DNA from: Mikania micrantha
Lineage: Eukaryota > Streptophyta > Magnoliopsida > Asterales > Asteraceae
Assembly (NCBI GenBank): GCA_009363875.1
Contig: CM018686.1
Coordinates: forward strand, 8,556,001-8,620,000
Length of the DNA stretch: 64,000 bases
Reading direction: 5' to 3'
Positions 46,427-58,485 of this stretch are shown in pieces. Both the position numbers and the translations under genes were made by a program. Numbering within the stretch: the first letter of the stretch is position 1; each line of letters begins with the position of its first letter. Below the pieces are notes generated by a model. The model was not told the origin of the DNA. It did not search any database and saw only the letters and a list, made by a program, of their open reading frames with translations.

Positions 46427-47226
46427 ATGGCATTTTTATCCAGAGCGCGTGTTGTTTCTTCTGCTTTATTTGTAAAGCGTGCTTTTAGCTCTTCTTCCAG
46501 TACGTTTCTCTCACATGGTCTTCAAATGTAGAGCTTTTTTAAAGGGTGGAAAAATGGGTTGGTCGCATAACATGTTAAACCAGACTAACAAACATCTCTT
46601 TTTATTGCTACTTTTGGATCTTGTATACATATACGTATATAACGTGTTGAGGTTATAAAAGTTGTAATGTTACAATGATAATCCAAGATTTTACCTTTTT
46701 GGAAATTTGTTTTTAAAAACTGTTTGTTTTACAGCTGGATACAACCCAATGTTCTCTCCAGACATAAGTTCACAAGTTGGTAGTTGCATGCCCATATCTA
46801 TGATGCGAATTGGTAGTTGGTACCATAATTCATAACATTGAAATGAATCCGGGTCAAGGAGGTAAGCTGGTCCGGGCAGCTGGCACCTATGCAACGATCT
46901 TGAAGGATCCAAGCGCGCCTAAACTGTGTTTAATCAGGCTGCCTTCAAAAGTGGAGAAAATGATTGATTCTCAGTGCAGGGCAACAATTGGGGTGGTGTC
47001 AAACACAGAGCATAAAACCAAGAAGCTCAGGAAGGCTGGTCATAGCCGGTGGCTCGGGCGTAGGCCTGTGGTTAGAGGAGTGGCCATGAACCCTGTGGAC
47101 CATCCTCATGGTGGTGGTGAAGGTAAGAGTAAGAGTAGTGGGTCTAGAGGCCGGCAATCGGTTACACCATGGGGAAAACCAACCAAGGGTGGCTACAAAA
47201 CTGGTACCCTGAGGCGCAGGAAATAG
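46427..47226 (+). pseudogene. rpl2: Mitochondrial ribosomal protein L2, C-terminal half, nuclear copy, with frameshift
   Basis: In several plants the 3' half of mitochondrial rpl2 has moved to the nucleus. Exon 1 (46427-46499) encodes a basic, Ser-rich transit peptide (MAFLSRARVVSSALFVKRAF) and ends at donor GTACGT. Exon 2 starts after TTTTACAG (46735) and reads GYNPMFSPDISSQVGSCMPI, then IGSW at 46820. There TACCATAATT stands where about three bases (GTA) would be expected, and frame 1 of the exon hits TAA at 46833. From 46819 another frame is open to TAG 47226 with an intact L2 core, including RGVAMNPVDHPHGGG and a basic tail. Using AG at 46815-46816 as acceptor would join exon 1 to this frame. 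So it is either a recent pseudogene or a gene with a shifted splice site. The call as pseudogene is tentative. Confidence 0.75.
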
Positions 47227-47825
47227 GTCACTGGTGAAGTTTGATTGTTATGTGTGTTACAGGATATTGGTTTTGCATTTTGATGCAAATGTTTTAAGAT
47301 GCTTTTTATTTTTCATAGTGTTTGTGGTCTTCCATAAATAATATTTTGGATCTTTTAAGAAATTAAATGTTTAATTCTGGTAGGCGTTGTTTAGTTTACT
47401 TCTTACTGAAGTATTTGCTCGGATAAATATAAGTTATGAATATACAGGTTTATTTTATACTTTTGAAGAATTTTGCCTTTTGTTCATGTTAGATTGTTTA
47501 TTCCAACAAAATGTAATAATATTTACAAAATATTTATTAATTATTTTTTAAATAGCTCGTGATTTATCATTCCATGGAAAAACAAAAATAAAATTAGGCA
47601 TTATAATTACCAAAGAGAAAATATGATAAAATGATTAATGTTATTTTTTTTGAACGACGATGTTTTTATGTACTATCGGGCATATTAGGTAGAGGTAAAA
47701 CATGCGCCCCCAGATGCGCGGGAATCTTGTGAAATAGGTAAACTCTCACCTCCCCTCCCCTATCAGGTTCAAACCCATAATAAACAAAGCTAATCCTTCA
47801 TTTGGTGTCTTTTAAACTTGCCCTC
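47227..47825. other. 3' flank of rpl2, no other gene
   Basis: AATAATATTTTGGATC near 47337 and other AT-rich polyadenylation-like signals follow the stop. 47690-47790 contains a B-box-like CAGGTTCAAACCC, possibly part of another SINE. Confidence 0.35.
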
Positions 47826-47893
47826 AAATAGATTCGAACCTTCGACTTTCACTATAGAAAGTGAGAGCTTTAACCACTAGGCTGAGTTTTCAG
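47826..47893 (-). mobile_element. tRNA-derived SINE fragment
   Basis: On the minus strand the A box CAGCCTAGTGGTTAA (47886-47872) and B box AGGTTCGAATC (47841-47831) are spaced as in tRNA-derived SINEs. Confidence 0.6.
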
Positions 47894-48363
47894 GACAATT
47901 ATGTCATTTAACTAGGGGTTATCTCACGTTGCCACGGTGTCCTTTTATTTATCATAAAAGAAACATGATCTCAAAAATCCAAACTTAGATAAAATAAACT
48001 TGTTACTTCATAATACATTTTAAAGCGTAAAACAGAAATTTTTTAAAAATAATGGTAAAAAAACTTAAAACTTGTATCATACAATGCTATCTAATTAAAA
48101 TTTTGAACTGAGAAAAGGTTCAGTCATATAGTTATGTTAATATGGTTATTCAATCATAATGGTGGTGAGTGTGGTAATATGATCATGAATATAAAAGCAT
48201 AGGAAAAAACAATTACAACGACTCTCAATGTGTCCTAAAACAATAACTCAAACCTTAATACAAAAACAATCGTCACTCTCAAGATACACAAACCCAAGTT
48301 AAGAGTGATTATAATTTATGCGACCGTAAACATAGACACATAACGTAAAAAAAATTAAATAGT

Positions 48364-48520
48364 AACAGCAGCAACAACAACAGTAGTCGTAGTAGTAGAC
48401 GAAATATTTCTATTATGTCAATGCCAATCGGTAGGTTCCTATCCTCCCATCGATTCGGCAGTAGTAGCAGCAACATCAACAGTAGGAGTAGTAGAATTAT
48501 TATTGTTATTGTTATTGTAA
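48364..48520. repeat. Mixed trinucleotide repeats
   Basis: AGCAGCAACAACAACAGTAG, GTAGTAGTAGACG and ATTATTATTGTTATTG tracts. Non-coding. Confidence 0.75.
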
Positions 48521-48646
48521 TATTAATATTATTTAATATTCTTATGATATTATTACAATATTCTACTATTATATTCCACTTTATTGCATGTTATTATACC
48601 TTTATATCTATGTGTTGTTTAATGATTTTACATTTGTTGTTACTTA

Positions 48647-49564
48647 GGAATTGTTTGGGATTCCATATAAAAATGACTTTTAAAAGTGACTTTTTATAAA
48701 AAGTAAATAAATTGTTTTTTTTAAAGATAAAAATTCTAGCATTTCAAAATAACTTATGACTTATTGGCATAAAATTACAAATTTACCCCACTCTTTACCA
48801 CTGTTGTAAAAATCGGCCTAGGCGGCCGCCTAAACGCTAGGCGGCCATCCACTTTGTCGATTTTGGCCTAGGCTGATTTTTTATTTTTTTTGATTTTTTT
48901 GACTTTATTTTTGACTTTTTTCCGGTAAAAATGGAGCAGACCAACTTCATGATTATTTAGACATTTCTCAACCCAAAATAAGTAATATGTCTCTGAAACA
49001 TCGAATCCAGTCACTTAACATCGAAATTCATCTATAAACTTTGAACTCGGGGTTTAAGTTTGAACTTTGAAATACTTGACTTAGTATGTTTAAGTTTATT
49101 TTTTAAATTATTTGAAGTATTATATTAAATTATTAATATTGATGTGTGCATATAATATATACTTGTAAAATTACATATAAAAATTCCAATCCGCCTAGCA
49201 CCGATTAATCCCTAGGTGGTATCTCGACGTTTGACTAGCGTCTAGCAACTTCTACAACCATGCTCTTTACCCTTTACCCAATCTACCACCTACCACCACC
49301 CACCGACACCGCCACCGACCGCCACCCACCACCGTACCACTCAACTCCACCGCCATTTACCACCATTTTCACAACCCACTGCCGTTATTCATACCCTTAA
49401 AATGATTGTCAATATAATAATATCCTTTTTGGTCATTTTGAAAGTCCTTTTGGGAAAGCTAATCCAAACACATTTTTTAAAATTTTATTTTAAAAAGTTA
49501 TAAGTTAGTAAACACTTTTGACAAAAAGTCCTTTTAGAGTTAAATAAGCAATCCAAACAAGGCC
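48647..49564. mobile_element. Tourist-type (PIF/Harbinger) MITE
   Basis: Ends GGAATTGTTTGGGATT and, inverted, GGCCTTGTTTGGATTG. TSD TTA at 48644-48646 and 49565-49567. It contains a nested MULE-type element (48800-49262). The host part is AT-rich with a CCACC-rich stretch at 49280-49390. Confidence 0.85.
48800..49262. mobile_element. MULE-type MITE nested in the Tourist MITE
   Basis: 9-bp TSD CTCTTTACC at 48791-48799 and 49263-49271. Ends are ACTGTTGTAAAAATCGG and, inverted, CATGGTTGTAGAAGTTG. 9-bp TSDs are typical of Mutator-like elements. The left part has GGCCTAGGCGGCCGCC motifs. Confidence 0.8.
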
Positions 49565-50216
49565 TTACTTTTACATGTAATTGGTAGCTTTTTATCTTTG
49601 CATAGTGTAAACTATCTTTAATGTGTTTGTTTTATACTTGAAGATCTTTCATGCACATGAGTAGATCATTCAATATAAATAACTACAAAAAACTTGATTA
49701 ACAAAAAAGTGTCAAGTTAACTTTAATGGAATAATACTACTTGATTACTATTTTATGATTCTATCAAATGATACAACAGATGAAATGTCTACAAAATTGG
49801 GTGAAAAGAAAACTAAATAAACAAGTCATTTTAGTTATTCCTCAAATAATCAAACACTAAGGGGGTGTTTGTTTGCCTCTTAATTATTCCATTAAGAGGT
49901 AACCTCTGAACCGGTCAGAGGTAAGGGTGTTTGTTTCACCTAAAAATAGCCTCTTAATCATTCAGTAGATGTCTTAATCATTTAGCTTGGAAATGAGTCT
50001 GAATGAAACCAAAATCCTTAGGGGTAAAATTTCATCCCCAAATCACGCCTCTCTCTCCTCGCCCTCCACGACAGAACGGCGTCACCATCGGGTAGTTCCT
50101 CCGGCGCCGCTTCAAACCACCGCCGTCATCACCCTCCGGTAAGTTCTTCTCTCTCACTGCCGTCATCTTCCCTGTTCAGACCGCCAACTTTTAACAAGCG
50201 CCGCTACTACCCTTCG

Positions 50217-52366
50217 TGTGATAATTGCGTACGAAGAATTACATCATCAAAGGAATGAGCACATGTGATCGTGCTTAAAATTCATGCGGAGTTGACAATC
50301 GAAGTTATTATGGGAGGATAGTATGTGAGAAATGATGAACATGGGCGAAAACCGCGTACAAAACGGAGTTGTGGATGGTCCGGAATCGCAAAATGAAGTT
50401 TCTGTCGAAAAATGGGAAAAATTGGTCTTCGCGGTACGCTATGGATAAGTTCAGGGTTCGTCGCGGTACGCGATACCTGAAAATATCTGAGATTTCTCCG
50501 GATTTCTCCGCGGTACGCGAAGCCCACTTTTTGTTTCTCCGCGGTACGCGACGGATGCAGATGTCGCCAACTTGCTTAAAAAGATCAGATTTCATCAGTC
50601 ATCATCATTCTTATCATCTTGTTTCTTCCAGCCGAAGACACCACCATCACCTTCGAAATTTTCACCATCCAACACATAAAATCTCTGTTTCGAAGCCTCT
50701 GGAACGTTTAGATCGCATCCAGGAACGTTTATACGAGTCCAGATCATCTTTCTGTCCGCAGAACTTCTCCGGATTAGGTAATGGTTCAATCTAACCTTCT
50801 ATTTAAATTATGAGTGATTAAATCTTAGTTTTGAACGTAATGAGATAGTTAGGGTTGTTGATTATTGCCTAGATGATGGCTAGGATTGATTATAAATGAC
50901 AAACTCGAACTACTAACGGGTAAATCCTTGTTTTGATCCGTTGTAATGCCCGGTTTGCATGAAATCATAACAATGGTTATAATGGTTTAAACCATTTGAT
51001 TATGACAATGTAGATGATTAGTTTGATTAATCCTTGACATGCAACGTAAAAACCATGTGTTTCAAACTAATCACAGACATTAACATACTCATTGGAAGGA
51101 TTATCTGATGTTTCGGATAACAGTCAGATTAGTATGTTAAACATGGTTATTAAACCTATTCCAATGCTACATTGTGATATTTCATGATATTTGGGTAATT
51201 AATAACAAGGATTAATCATTCCTAAGCCATTAAACTGTCTAGTAAATGCTTAAGTATTATAATCAACAACATTAACTATTTGATTAATCTGAGATTGTTC
51301 GGATTAGTTAAACGTGTCATCAACCTTGTATTAGGAACTTAAATCAATATAGGTTCCTACATTATCATACATTGTATGATATGACACTAAAATAAATAAT
51401 TGATAATCTAATATCGGTTTGATGACTTTCAATGCAATGTCTTTGACATTGGACGTTCAAAAGGATTTAATCAGTACATTTAAACATTAATAACTTATTA
51501 AACATGAACTTAATGCAGAATCATCATATTATTACCAGTTTGTGTGATATTCTGCTACCACTGAATCATCAAGTGAGTTTCGTACAATCCCCTTTTCCTT
51601 TTTACTGTTTTATAAACCTCGGGGTAACTCTGTAAACTGTTTTCGGAACATATGATATGCATCACTGATATCTGTGTGATTTCATGTGACTTTTGTGTGA
51701 TTTCATGGGATTTTGCCGTTAGACAATCTATCACAGTATCAAAAGTCCTCATTCGTGAACTGTATCTAGTGAACCCATGTGCGGCCGAACAGGAACCATT
51801 GATAGTACTATTGGCTGACAACCCATTTGCTGGGAGGATTGCATCTCCCCTGGTGTGAATGTTTGGTACCTGTTTCCATAACAACTTCTTAATGTTAGTG
51901 ATAGACATTAAGATAATGAGGCAATAAGATATCTACCGACGGGTAGTATCTTCGTGAACAAACAACTGTCCGAAAGGAACTAGATACGGGTCCCATGGTT
52001 ATCATGAACTGAAACTTTGAGAACATACTTACCATATCATATTGTTTTAAATGAACTGTCGAACTCACCAGCTTTGTGCTGACGTTTCAAACTTAACATT
52101 TTTGCAGGGCAACGGTGACGATACGGTGAGGATGCACGTCACACTTATGTAATTAAGGGGTTTAGTTGTGTAATAAACTAAGTTGTCATGTTACTGTATT
52201 GATGAAACCTTGTAATGGATGATCCTTATTTTAAGTAAATCTGTGTGCTGTGATATCGGTTCAAGTAAGTCACACCTCATCTCTGAGACATCACCACTAT
52301 GCTTCCGCAACCAAAAGGATGAGACTTATGACATCATCTCAGGTGACGAGAGGTGGGGGTGTGACA
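50217..52366 (+). repeat. Solo LTR of the chromovirus family at 59517
   Basis: Ends TGTGATAATTGC and GGTGGGGGTGTGACA with the perfect 5-bp TSD CTTCG on both sides (50212-50216, 52367-52371). The sequence aligns over its full length with the reverse complement of the 3' LTR at 59517-61654 (2,150 against 2,138 bp). Four CGCGGTACG[C/G]-type palindromes lie at 50430-50550. Absence of internal sequence plus an intact TSD indicates LTR-LTR recombination. Confidence 0.9.
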
Positions 52367-52985
52367 CTTCGGACTCAACCCAGCGGCGGCTGTTAACAGT
52401 CCTGTTTGCTACATGAACCACCCTTCAGACCCCAGCGCTGACTGTTAACAGGCGTCCCTGTCCATGAACCACCTCTACCCTTCGGACTCAACCCCGGCGG
52501 CCGGCGGTCGGCGGTCGGCGAACCACTGCTGTTAACCGCCTTTACCCTTAGTATAAATTGTTGGTTCTTGTTTTTATTTGTGATAAATTAGTAGTTCTTT
52601 TCCATTGATTTCTGATAAATAATTTTTGTGTATGAATATGTGCTTGTTTACACAGTTTCTTGTATGAACATATGTTTGTTTCCTGTTTGTTCTCGTATTC
52701 ATTTCTCTGTTGGTTATTGTTTTTATTTGAGATAAATTGTTTGTTCTTGATCATTGATTTGTGATAAATTATTTGTTATTTTTCATTGATTTGTGATAAA
52801 CTATTTGTTATTGTTCATTGATATGTGATAAATTATTTGTGTGTATGAATATATGTTTGTTCTCATAGTTTCTCTTTGGTTCTTGTTTTTATTTGTGACA
52901 AATTATTTGATCTTGTTCATTGATTTGTGATAAATTGTTTGTTCTTTGGTTCTCACATATTTGAATTTGTAAATCGTGTATAGAA

Positions 52986-53880
52986 ATGGCACAAAAACGA
53001 CTTAGGATTAATTGAAGGCAAGAAGGTATAGAAAAAACCTTTCTTGAAACATGTGTTAACAAAATAACAATTCATGGGCGTGAAGGAAGGAGCCTTAAAA
53101 TGGTGTCATGGAAAAATGTAGCTGAAAAATTGAAAAATGAACACAATTTCATAGTGGACCAAAAACAAATGAAGAACTGGTATGATTACTTAAAAGCAAA
53201 ATTTGCATCTTGGACAAAGCTTAAAAACAAAACTGGTAATGTCTACAATCCGGTTACAAATACTTTTAACTTGTCAGAAGCCGAATGGCAAATATAGATA
53301 AAGGTACTTTTTTTAACACATGTTTTTATAGTTATTATTATATTTCAATAATCTTATATTATTTTATAACATGTTTTTAAACAGTCAAACAAATATGTAG
53401 AAGCTTTGAGAAGCGCGCCACTTCCTTACCCTGAGATTTGCATTCATTTGTTTGAGGGCTCTACTTCCAACGGCTTTGACAGTTGAGGGCCATCCTCTAC
53501 ACTTCCTCATCCTGTTGAAGAAGTTTCTGATTACAATTTAAATGGTCTAGAAAGTATTGAATGCACTCAAATAGAGCCCCCGACTCAAGGTGTTAGTGAG
53601 GAGTCTTCCGGTCAGTCTAAAAAAAAAAGGAGAAAAACGAAAAGTTAAAGAGACTTTAAACTCATAGCTCATAGAAGTTGGAGACCATATTACCAAGGTG
53701 GCAAAGATGTTGATTGAAAAACACAACCTTTCTAATGACATAGATGCATGCATGGAGAAGTTAGGGACATTGGGTTGGGAAGAATTTGATGCCAAATATC
53801 AAACAGCTTTTTTGTTTTTTGGTGAGAGTTCTGATATTAGGAAAGTGTGGTTACGACTTCAACCGCACACATGAGAGCTT
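52986..53880 (+). pseudogene. PIF/Harbinger ORF1, Myb/SANT-like DNA-binding protein
   Basis: Such proteins help the transposase bind and enter the nucleus. The ATG at 52986 opens MAQKRLRIN, then TGA 53013-53015 where TGG (Trp) fits. The frame continues through KMVSWKNVAEKLKNEHNF and NWYDYLKAKFASW (Myb/SANT-like fold) to TAG 53295. An intron of about 80 bp (donor near 53304, acceptor 53384) leads to exon 2 (NKYVEALRSAPLPYPEIC), which has another TGA in place of TGG, a KKKRRKTK basic stretch and a frameshift before DACMEKLGTLGWEE. It is clearly no longer functional. Confidence 0.8.
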
Positions 53881-54112
53881 TGGGTTAGGAATGCAGGAGC
53901 AAAGTATGGTTTGGTTTAATAGTTGGATGTTTAGTATGGATATGTTTTTTGGATGTTCTGTTGAATTTAGGGACTATGGATGTTTTTTATTTATGAATGT
54001 TTTTTGGATGTTAAGTTATGGGTGTTTTGTTTGATGTTAAGTTATGGATATTTTGTTTGGGTTGTTATTTATGGATGTTTTTTGGTTGTGTTATCTTTAT
54101 GGAAGGTAGCCT

Positions 54113-55348
54113 ATGGATTCAGACGATGAGATAGTAGTTTTTATTATCCTTAGTTGGTATTGGTTTTAATTAGCCTCAACAAGAGTTGGAAGGATACAAG
54201 ATTTAAATTCGGCATTAACTGGTCATGTTTACACACAAGAGTTGTTGCATGTAACTTCTACACAATGTCATGAGATGATGCGTCTTTCTCGTGATGCATT
54301 TGTGTTATTATGCAATCATTTTAAACAAAAAAATTGGTTGCATAGTAGTAGGTCAATAACATTTGAAGAAAAATTGGCTATGTTTTTAATTGTCATAGGA
54401 CATAATGAATGTTTTCGAATGGTTAAACGTAGGTTTCAACATTCTACAGAAACGATTCATAGGTGCTTTCATGAGGTTCTAAACGCAATGATGAGCTTTG
54501 CTAGAGAAATTATAGTTCCAAGTTCTTATGATGCAATCGCTAACACATCAGAAAGACATAGAAGGCTAAAACAACTATTCCTAAGAGCCATAGGTGCATT
54601 AGATGGAACTCTTGTACATGCAGTTGTGCCTGTTGATCAACAGACACGGTACAGAGGAAGATGAAGAGGAGAATGTTATCAAAATGTGTTAGCAATCTGC
54701 GATTTTGAAATGATATTCACATTTGTATGGGCCGGATGGGAAGGCATCGCACATGATTCACGAGTTTTAAAAGAAGTTGCATTTAACCCAACTTTTGGGT
54801 TTCCTTTCCCCCACCAGGTTTTCACTCATCCTTTTGGCATGTAATGTTTTAAATAAAATAACATTTTTATATGTAATATTTTTATACTAACAATTACAGA
54901 TAAATATTACCTATGTGACACTGCATACACAAACACTCTTGGATTTTTGACTCCATATCGTAATACAAGGTATTGGTTAGCCCATTTTCCACGACAACGT
55001 GCATCAACTAGAGAAGAAAGGTTCAATCATGCACACGCACAACTAAGAAATGTTATTGAACGTGCTTATGGTGTTTTAAAGGCGAGATTCCCTATCCTGA
55101 AGCAAATGGCACCCTTTTCTTTCCTGATACAAAGGGACATAGTGATTGCTTGTTTTGCTGTTCATAATTTTATTAGGAAATGCAATATTCATGATCATTT
55201 ATTTATGGACTACAACGATATCACTATTTTTTCTGAAACACGTGGTGGAGAAAATGACGGCGAATTCGTTCATGACATAGAATGGGGGTCACAACAGGTT
55301 GAATATATGACTAGTTTCCGTGATCAGATAGCTGCTCAACTAATTTAG
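54113..55348 (+). pseudogene. PIF/Harbinger transposase (HARBI1/ALP1-like), two nonsense codons
   Basis: DDE-type nuclease of the DDE_Tnp_4 class. The ATG at 54113 (MDSDDEIVVFIILS) is followed in frame by TAA 54167-54169. The long open part has MMRLSRDAFVLLCNHF and MFLIVIGHNECFRMV. It then has IGALDGT (first Asp, near 54600), TGA 54662-54664 where CGA (Arg) fits RYRGRGRGE, GIAHDSRVL (second Asp, near 54750) and RNVIERAYGVLKARFP (Glu, near 55055). An intron lies at about 54841-54899. The exon join could not be fixed exactly. All three catalytic acids remain, so decay is by point mutation only. Confidence 0.85.
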
Positions 55349-55685
55349 AATTATTATAATGTTTGTTGTGTAATTTTCATGGATTTTAGTATGTTTTCAT
55401 AGAATTTTAATGTTTGTTGTGTAATTTGGAATTTTATTATGTTTCTTTTTTTTTAATTATAATTATTTATCATTTAGCAATGTTATTCAAAGTTCTGCTC
55501 AAACTGCTGATTTAATTTAGAACAGATAGTACAGAAGGGTAAAATAGTCATTCTTTATATTCGTTCAGAGGTCCAACCAAACAACATTATTGATTCAGCA
55601 CTTAACTGGTTAAGAGCATCTTATTCGTTCAGACCTCTTACTGGTTCAGCACTTAATGATACAGATTCTACCAAACAGTCCCTAA

Positions 55686-56691
55686 GGCTTTTAAAGTATG
55701 ATGATGAACCCACATTCGGAAATTTCTTTGAAATTTCATACGGTTGATTTTCTGAATTTTGTCGTGAAATCCCATAATACATTCGACCGACTTATGTATA
55801 CGCGTTTTAAACATATAAATAAAAACGAAATTATATTATATTATATTTTTATGTTACGTCATATTGTTCAATACATATTATATTTTATTATAGGGGTATA
55901 ATTAAATAAGAAAATAACTTTGTCTAAAATATGAAACAAATTTTTTTGGACCGATCGAATTGTATGACCTTCAGGTAAAGTAGACGGTGAATGCAAAGAG
56001 ATTAGCCATAAATTGTTGTCTCGAAAGCATCCGTAATATTATACAACTGCGTTTAAGTGTTGGCAGGCTAATTTGGAGAAAACGAGTGTAGTTCTTCAAT
56101 AGATATTAGATATTGTCACATATGACAAGGATCAAATAAAAAGTCTATTTTGCATAAAAATGCTAAAAAAGATTTTTAAAATCTCTAAAACCGACCAAAC
56201 GAACTCCAATTGAACTCATTTTGATAACCGTCTCATCGAACCCTACAATACTTGCTTTTTGGTTTTAGCTTTAATAACTAGTTTTTAACTTTGAGTTTTA
56301 AGGCATGTTTTTTTAGCTTTTAGGTTATAATTTTAGGTTTAGGGTTTGTTTTTATAATTTTGGTTTTATTATTAGGGTTTATTATTTATGATTTAAGGTT
56401 TAGGTTTTAAGGAATTATAAGTCGGTTAAATGATGCAAAAATGAATTCAATCGGAGTTTGTTTGGGTCAGTTTCGAGATTTTAAAAATCATCTTTAGCCT
56501 TCTTAGGCAAAAAAATACTTTTTAAGAGAACATTTCCCGTCATATATACATATATACCATATGTCTAGAAAAAATGTTTTAGGATTAAATTATATTTATA
56601 AATAATATTTTGATTAATAAAAATACACTAATGATTTATTACCTTATCGGATATAATATTTTTGTTCAATTAACAAAAAGAAAAGTTGCAT
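55686..56691. other. No recognised gene
   Basis: AT-rich host sequence; 56280-56420 is a run of TTTTAGGTTT/GGGTTT-like simple sequence. No supported frame. Confidence 0.3.
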
Positions 56692-57206
56692 AGGGGTGTT
56701 AAATGGTTCGAGTTGGTGGGTTAATGGGTCAACCAAACACGAATCTGAAAATTTAGCATGATCCCAAACATTACTCAAATTTGAAACCCATGTCATACAA
56801 TGAACACAACTTTGACCTGAATATTAATGGGTTAACACGAGCACGATTAGTTTGACCTAAAATTTTTTTTTTTTTTTAATTTTCAGAATATAAACACGTT
56901 TGAAAATGTAAATTTCTAAAAAAAAATACAAATAAGCAAAAAATATTACATTTAAATATAAAAATTTATCGCAATTTTTTATAGTTTGAACTTTTAATAT
57001 TAAATAATCAACCAAGTTAATATAAAACAAAATAAAAATTAATCAAATGCATATACATGGGTTAATCGGGACCGTTTAACCTGTTCAACTAAAAAGGTTC
57101 AGATGTTCGACCGTAACCATTCGTACTTGGCTCGTACTCATTCATACTAAACCCAAACCTTCTAATTACATTTAGATTTGAGTCGTGACAAAAATTTACA
57201 CCCTTA
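56692..57206. mobile_element. Possible hAT-like non-autonomous element
   Basis: Ends ATAGGGGTGTTAAATGG and, inverted, TTAAGGGTGTAAATTT resemble hAT-type termini. The interior has GGGTTAATGGGTCAACC-type inverted sequences. No TSD was confirmed. Confidence 0.4.
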
Positions 57207-57589
57207 ATCAGAATTTGTTGTTTTGTTACATATAACAGTTCTATAAATTAAGGTGGAAGAATTTGTTGTTTGTTAATCGATAACAAATTAGTCTCGTAAC
57301 TCAACTCACAACACGTTGTAAAATAAGAACAAAAATGGTGTTGTATGTTAAATTAAAGTGAACAAAGCTATAACATACAATGGATTACCTTAGGATATAA
57401 AAAATTATCATATACCATAAATAACCCGTTATTATAATAACCTAAGGTTGTCCCTGATAAAGCATTACGCAACTCGTTACTTCCAAAGAAAGCGGAATAA
57501 CATGTTTCAAACGTCACTAATATGAATGAAATCAACATCTGGTGTACCAATATGCTGACTTCTCATTGTGAATGTACCACCTTGAAGTT

Positions 57590-57965
57590 TTTGAGAAAAA
57601 TTTTCGGATGAAAGATGACGTATCTTTTGTATATTTTATATACGTCTTTCGAAGGACATTAATTATTAGGGATTTGTAAGATCAAAAGGCTGGTGCTTTC
57701 CAAAATATTCCAAGTCCTTGGCCTCACTCCGAAAAGTGCAATATAAGCATTAGGAGGATAAGATTATCCATCGAAAGACATCCATCTTTCGGAAGGTATG
57801 TTAGACCTTCCGAAGACTGAACGCTTCTGAAAGATAAGCTCATACTTTCAATTAACAAAGACAAACACAAAGCTTCCGATGAAATGAAAGGCTCAATAAA
57901 GCAGCTTCCGATACAAGAACTTTCGAAGAGATCCCTCTGCTAAGGTATGTCTCATTTAAGAAAGA
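57590..57965. repeat. Second stretch rich in CTTCCGAAG-type motifs
   Basis: Contains TTTCGGAAGG, CCTTCCGAAGAC, GCTTCTGAAAG, GCTTCCGAT (twice) and CTTTCGAAG, recalling the cluster at 4795-5215. No coding sequence; possibly a fragment of the same copia region. Confidence 0.45.
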
Positions 57966-58485
57966 TTCAGAGATGCTTTCTATCATCAAGACCAAATCAG
58001 AAGACATTCTCATGATAATCAGCATGAGATCAGCATAAGACTCTTTGCATTAAGACCTTTTGTAATGTAGATAATTAATATAAAAAAGTCAAAGAAGTTA
58101 TTTTTATTAATTGTAAATAATATGGCTCGGCATGTGTAACAACTGGCACAAATTCAGGTTCTCTTTTAGCTAAATAGTTGTATACACATTATTCTTAACC
58201 TATGACACGAGTGGAGGATAAAAATAAATAAATTCGGACTAGTTACTCAAGAATTATTTACAGTATTAAATACGACAATATTACTATTTTTGCAAAGGAA
58301 CTCATGAGTTAATCCCAGAGAACAAATTTTATGAATGTATAACTACAAATAAACCGCCACCATGATCTTCATTAAAATAAAAAAATATATATATAAAAAA
58401 AAAAGAAAAGAAAAACATGAGAACTTTTAGGGAATAATCTAACAAAGTCATATTAACATAAAGTGTCTGTGTGTATATATCCATA
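57966..58485. other. No recognised gene
   Basis: AT-rich with short A-rich runs. Nothing supported. Confidence 0.3.

Larger units (their letters stand above)
49861..55682 (+). mobile_element. PIF/Harbinger transposon, complete ends, interrupted by a solo LTR
   Basis: TIRs are GGGGGTGTTTGTTTG (left) and, inverted, GGGACTGTTTGGTAG (right). The TSD TAA lies at 49858-49860 and 55683-55685. Inside are the two genes typical of the superfamily: a Myb/SANT-like ORF (52986-53880) and a HARBI1-like transposase (54113-55348), both with nonsense codons. Without the 2,150-bp solo LTR and its 5-bp TSD copy the element is about 3.67 kb, a normal size. Subterminal copies of AACCTCTGAACCGG-like motifs occur at both ends. 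Confidence 0.9.

Noticed and set aside
50369..50794. 141-codon open frame
   Set aside because: Falls inside the solo LTR, is not maintained in the related LTR at 59517-61654, and arises from the palindromic GC motifs.
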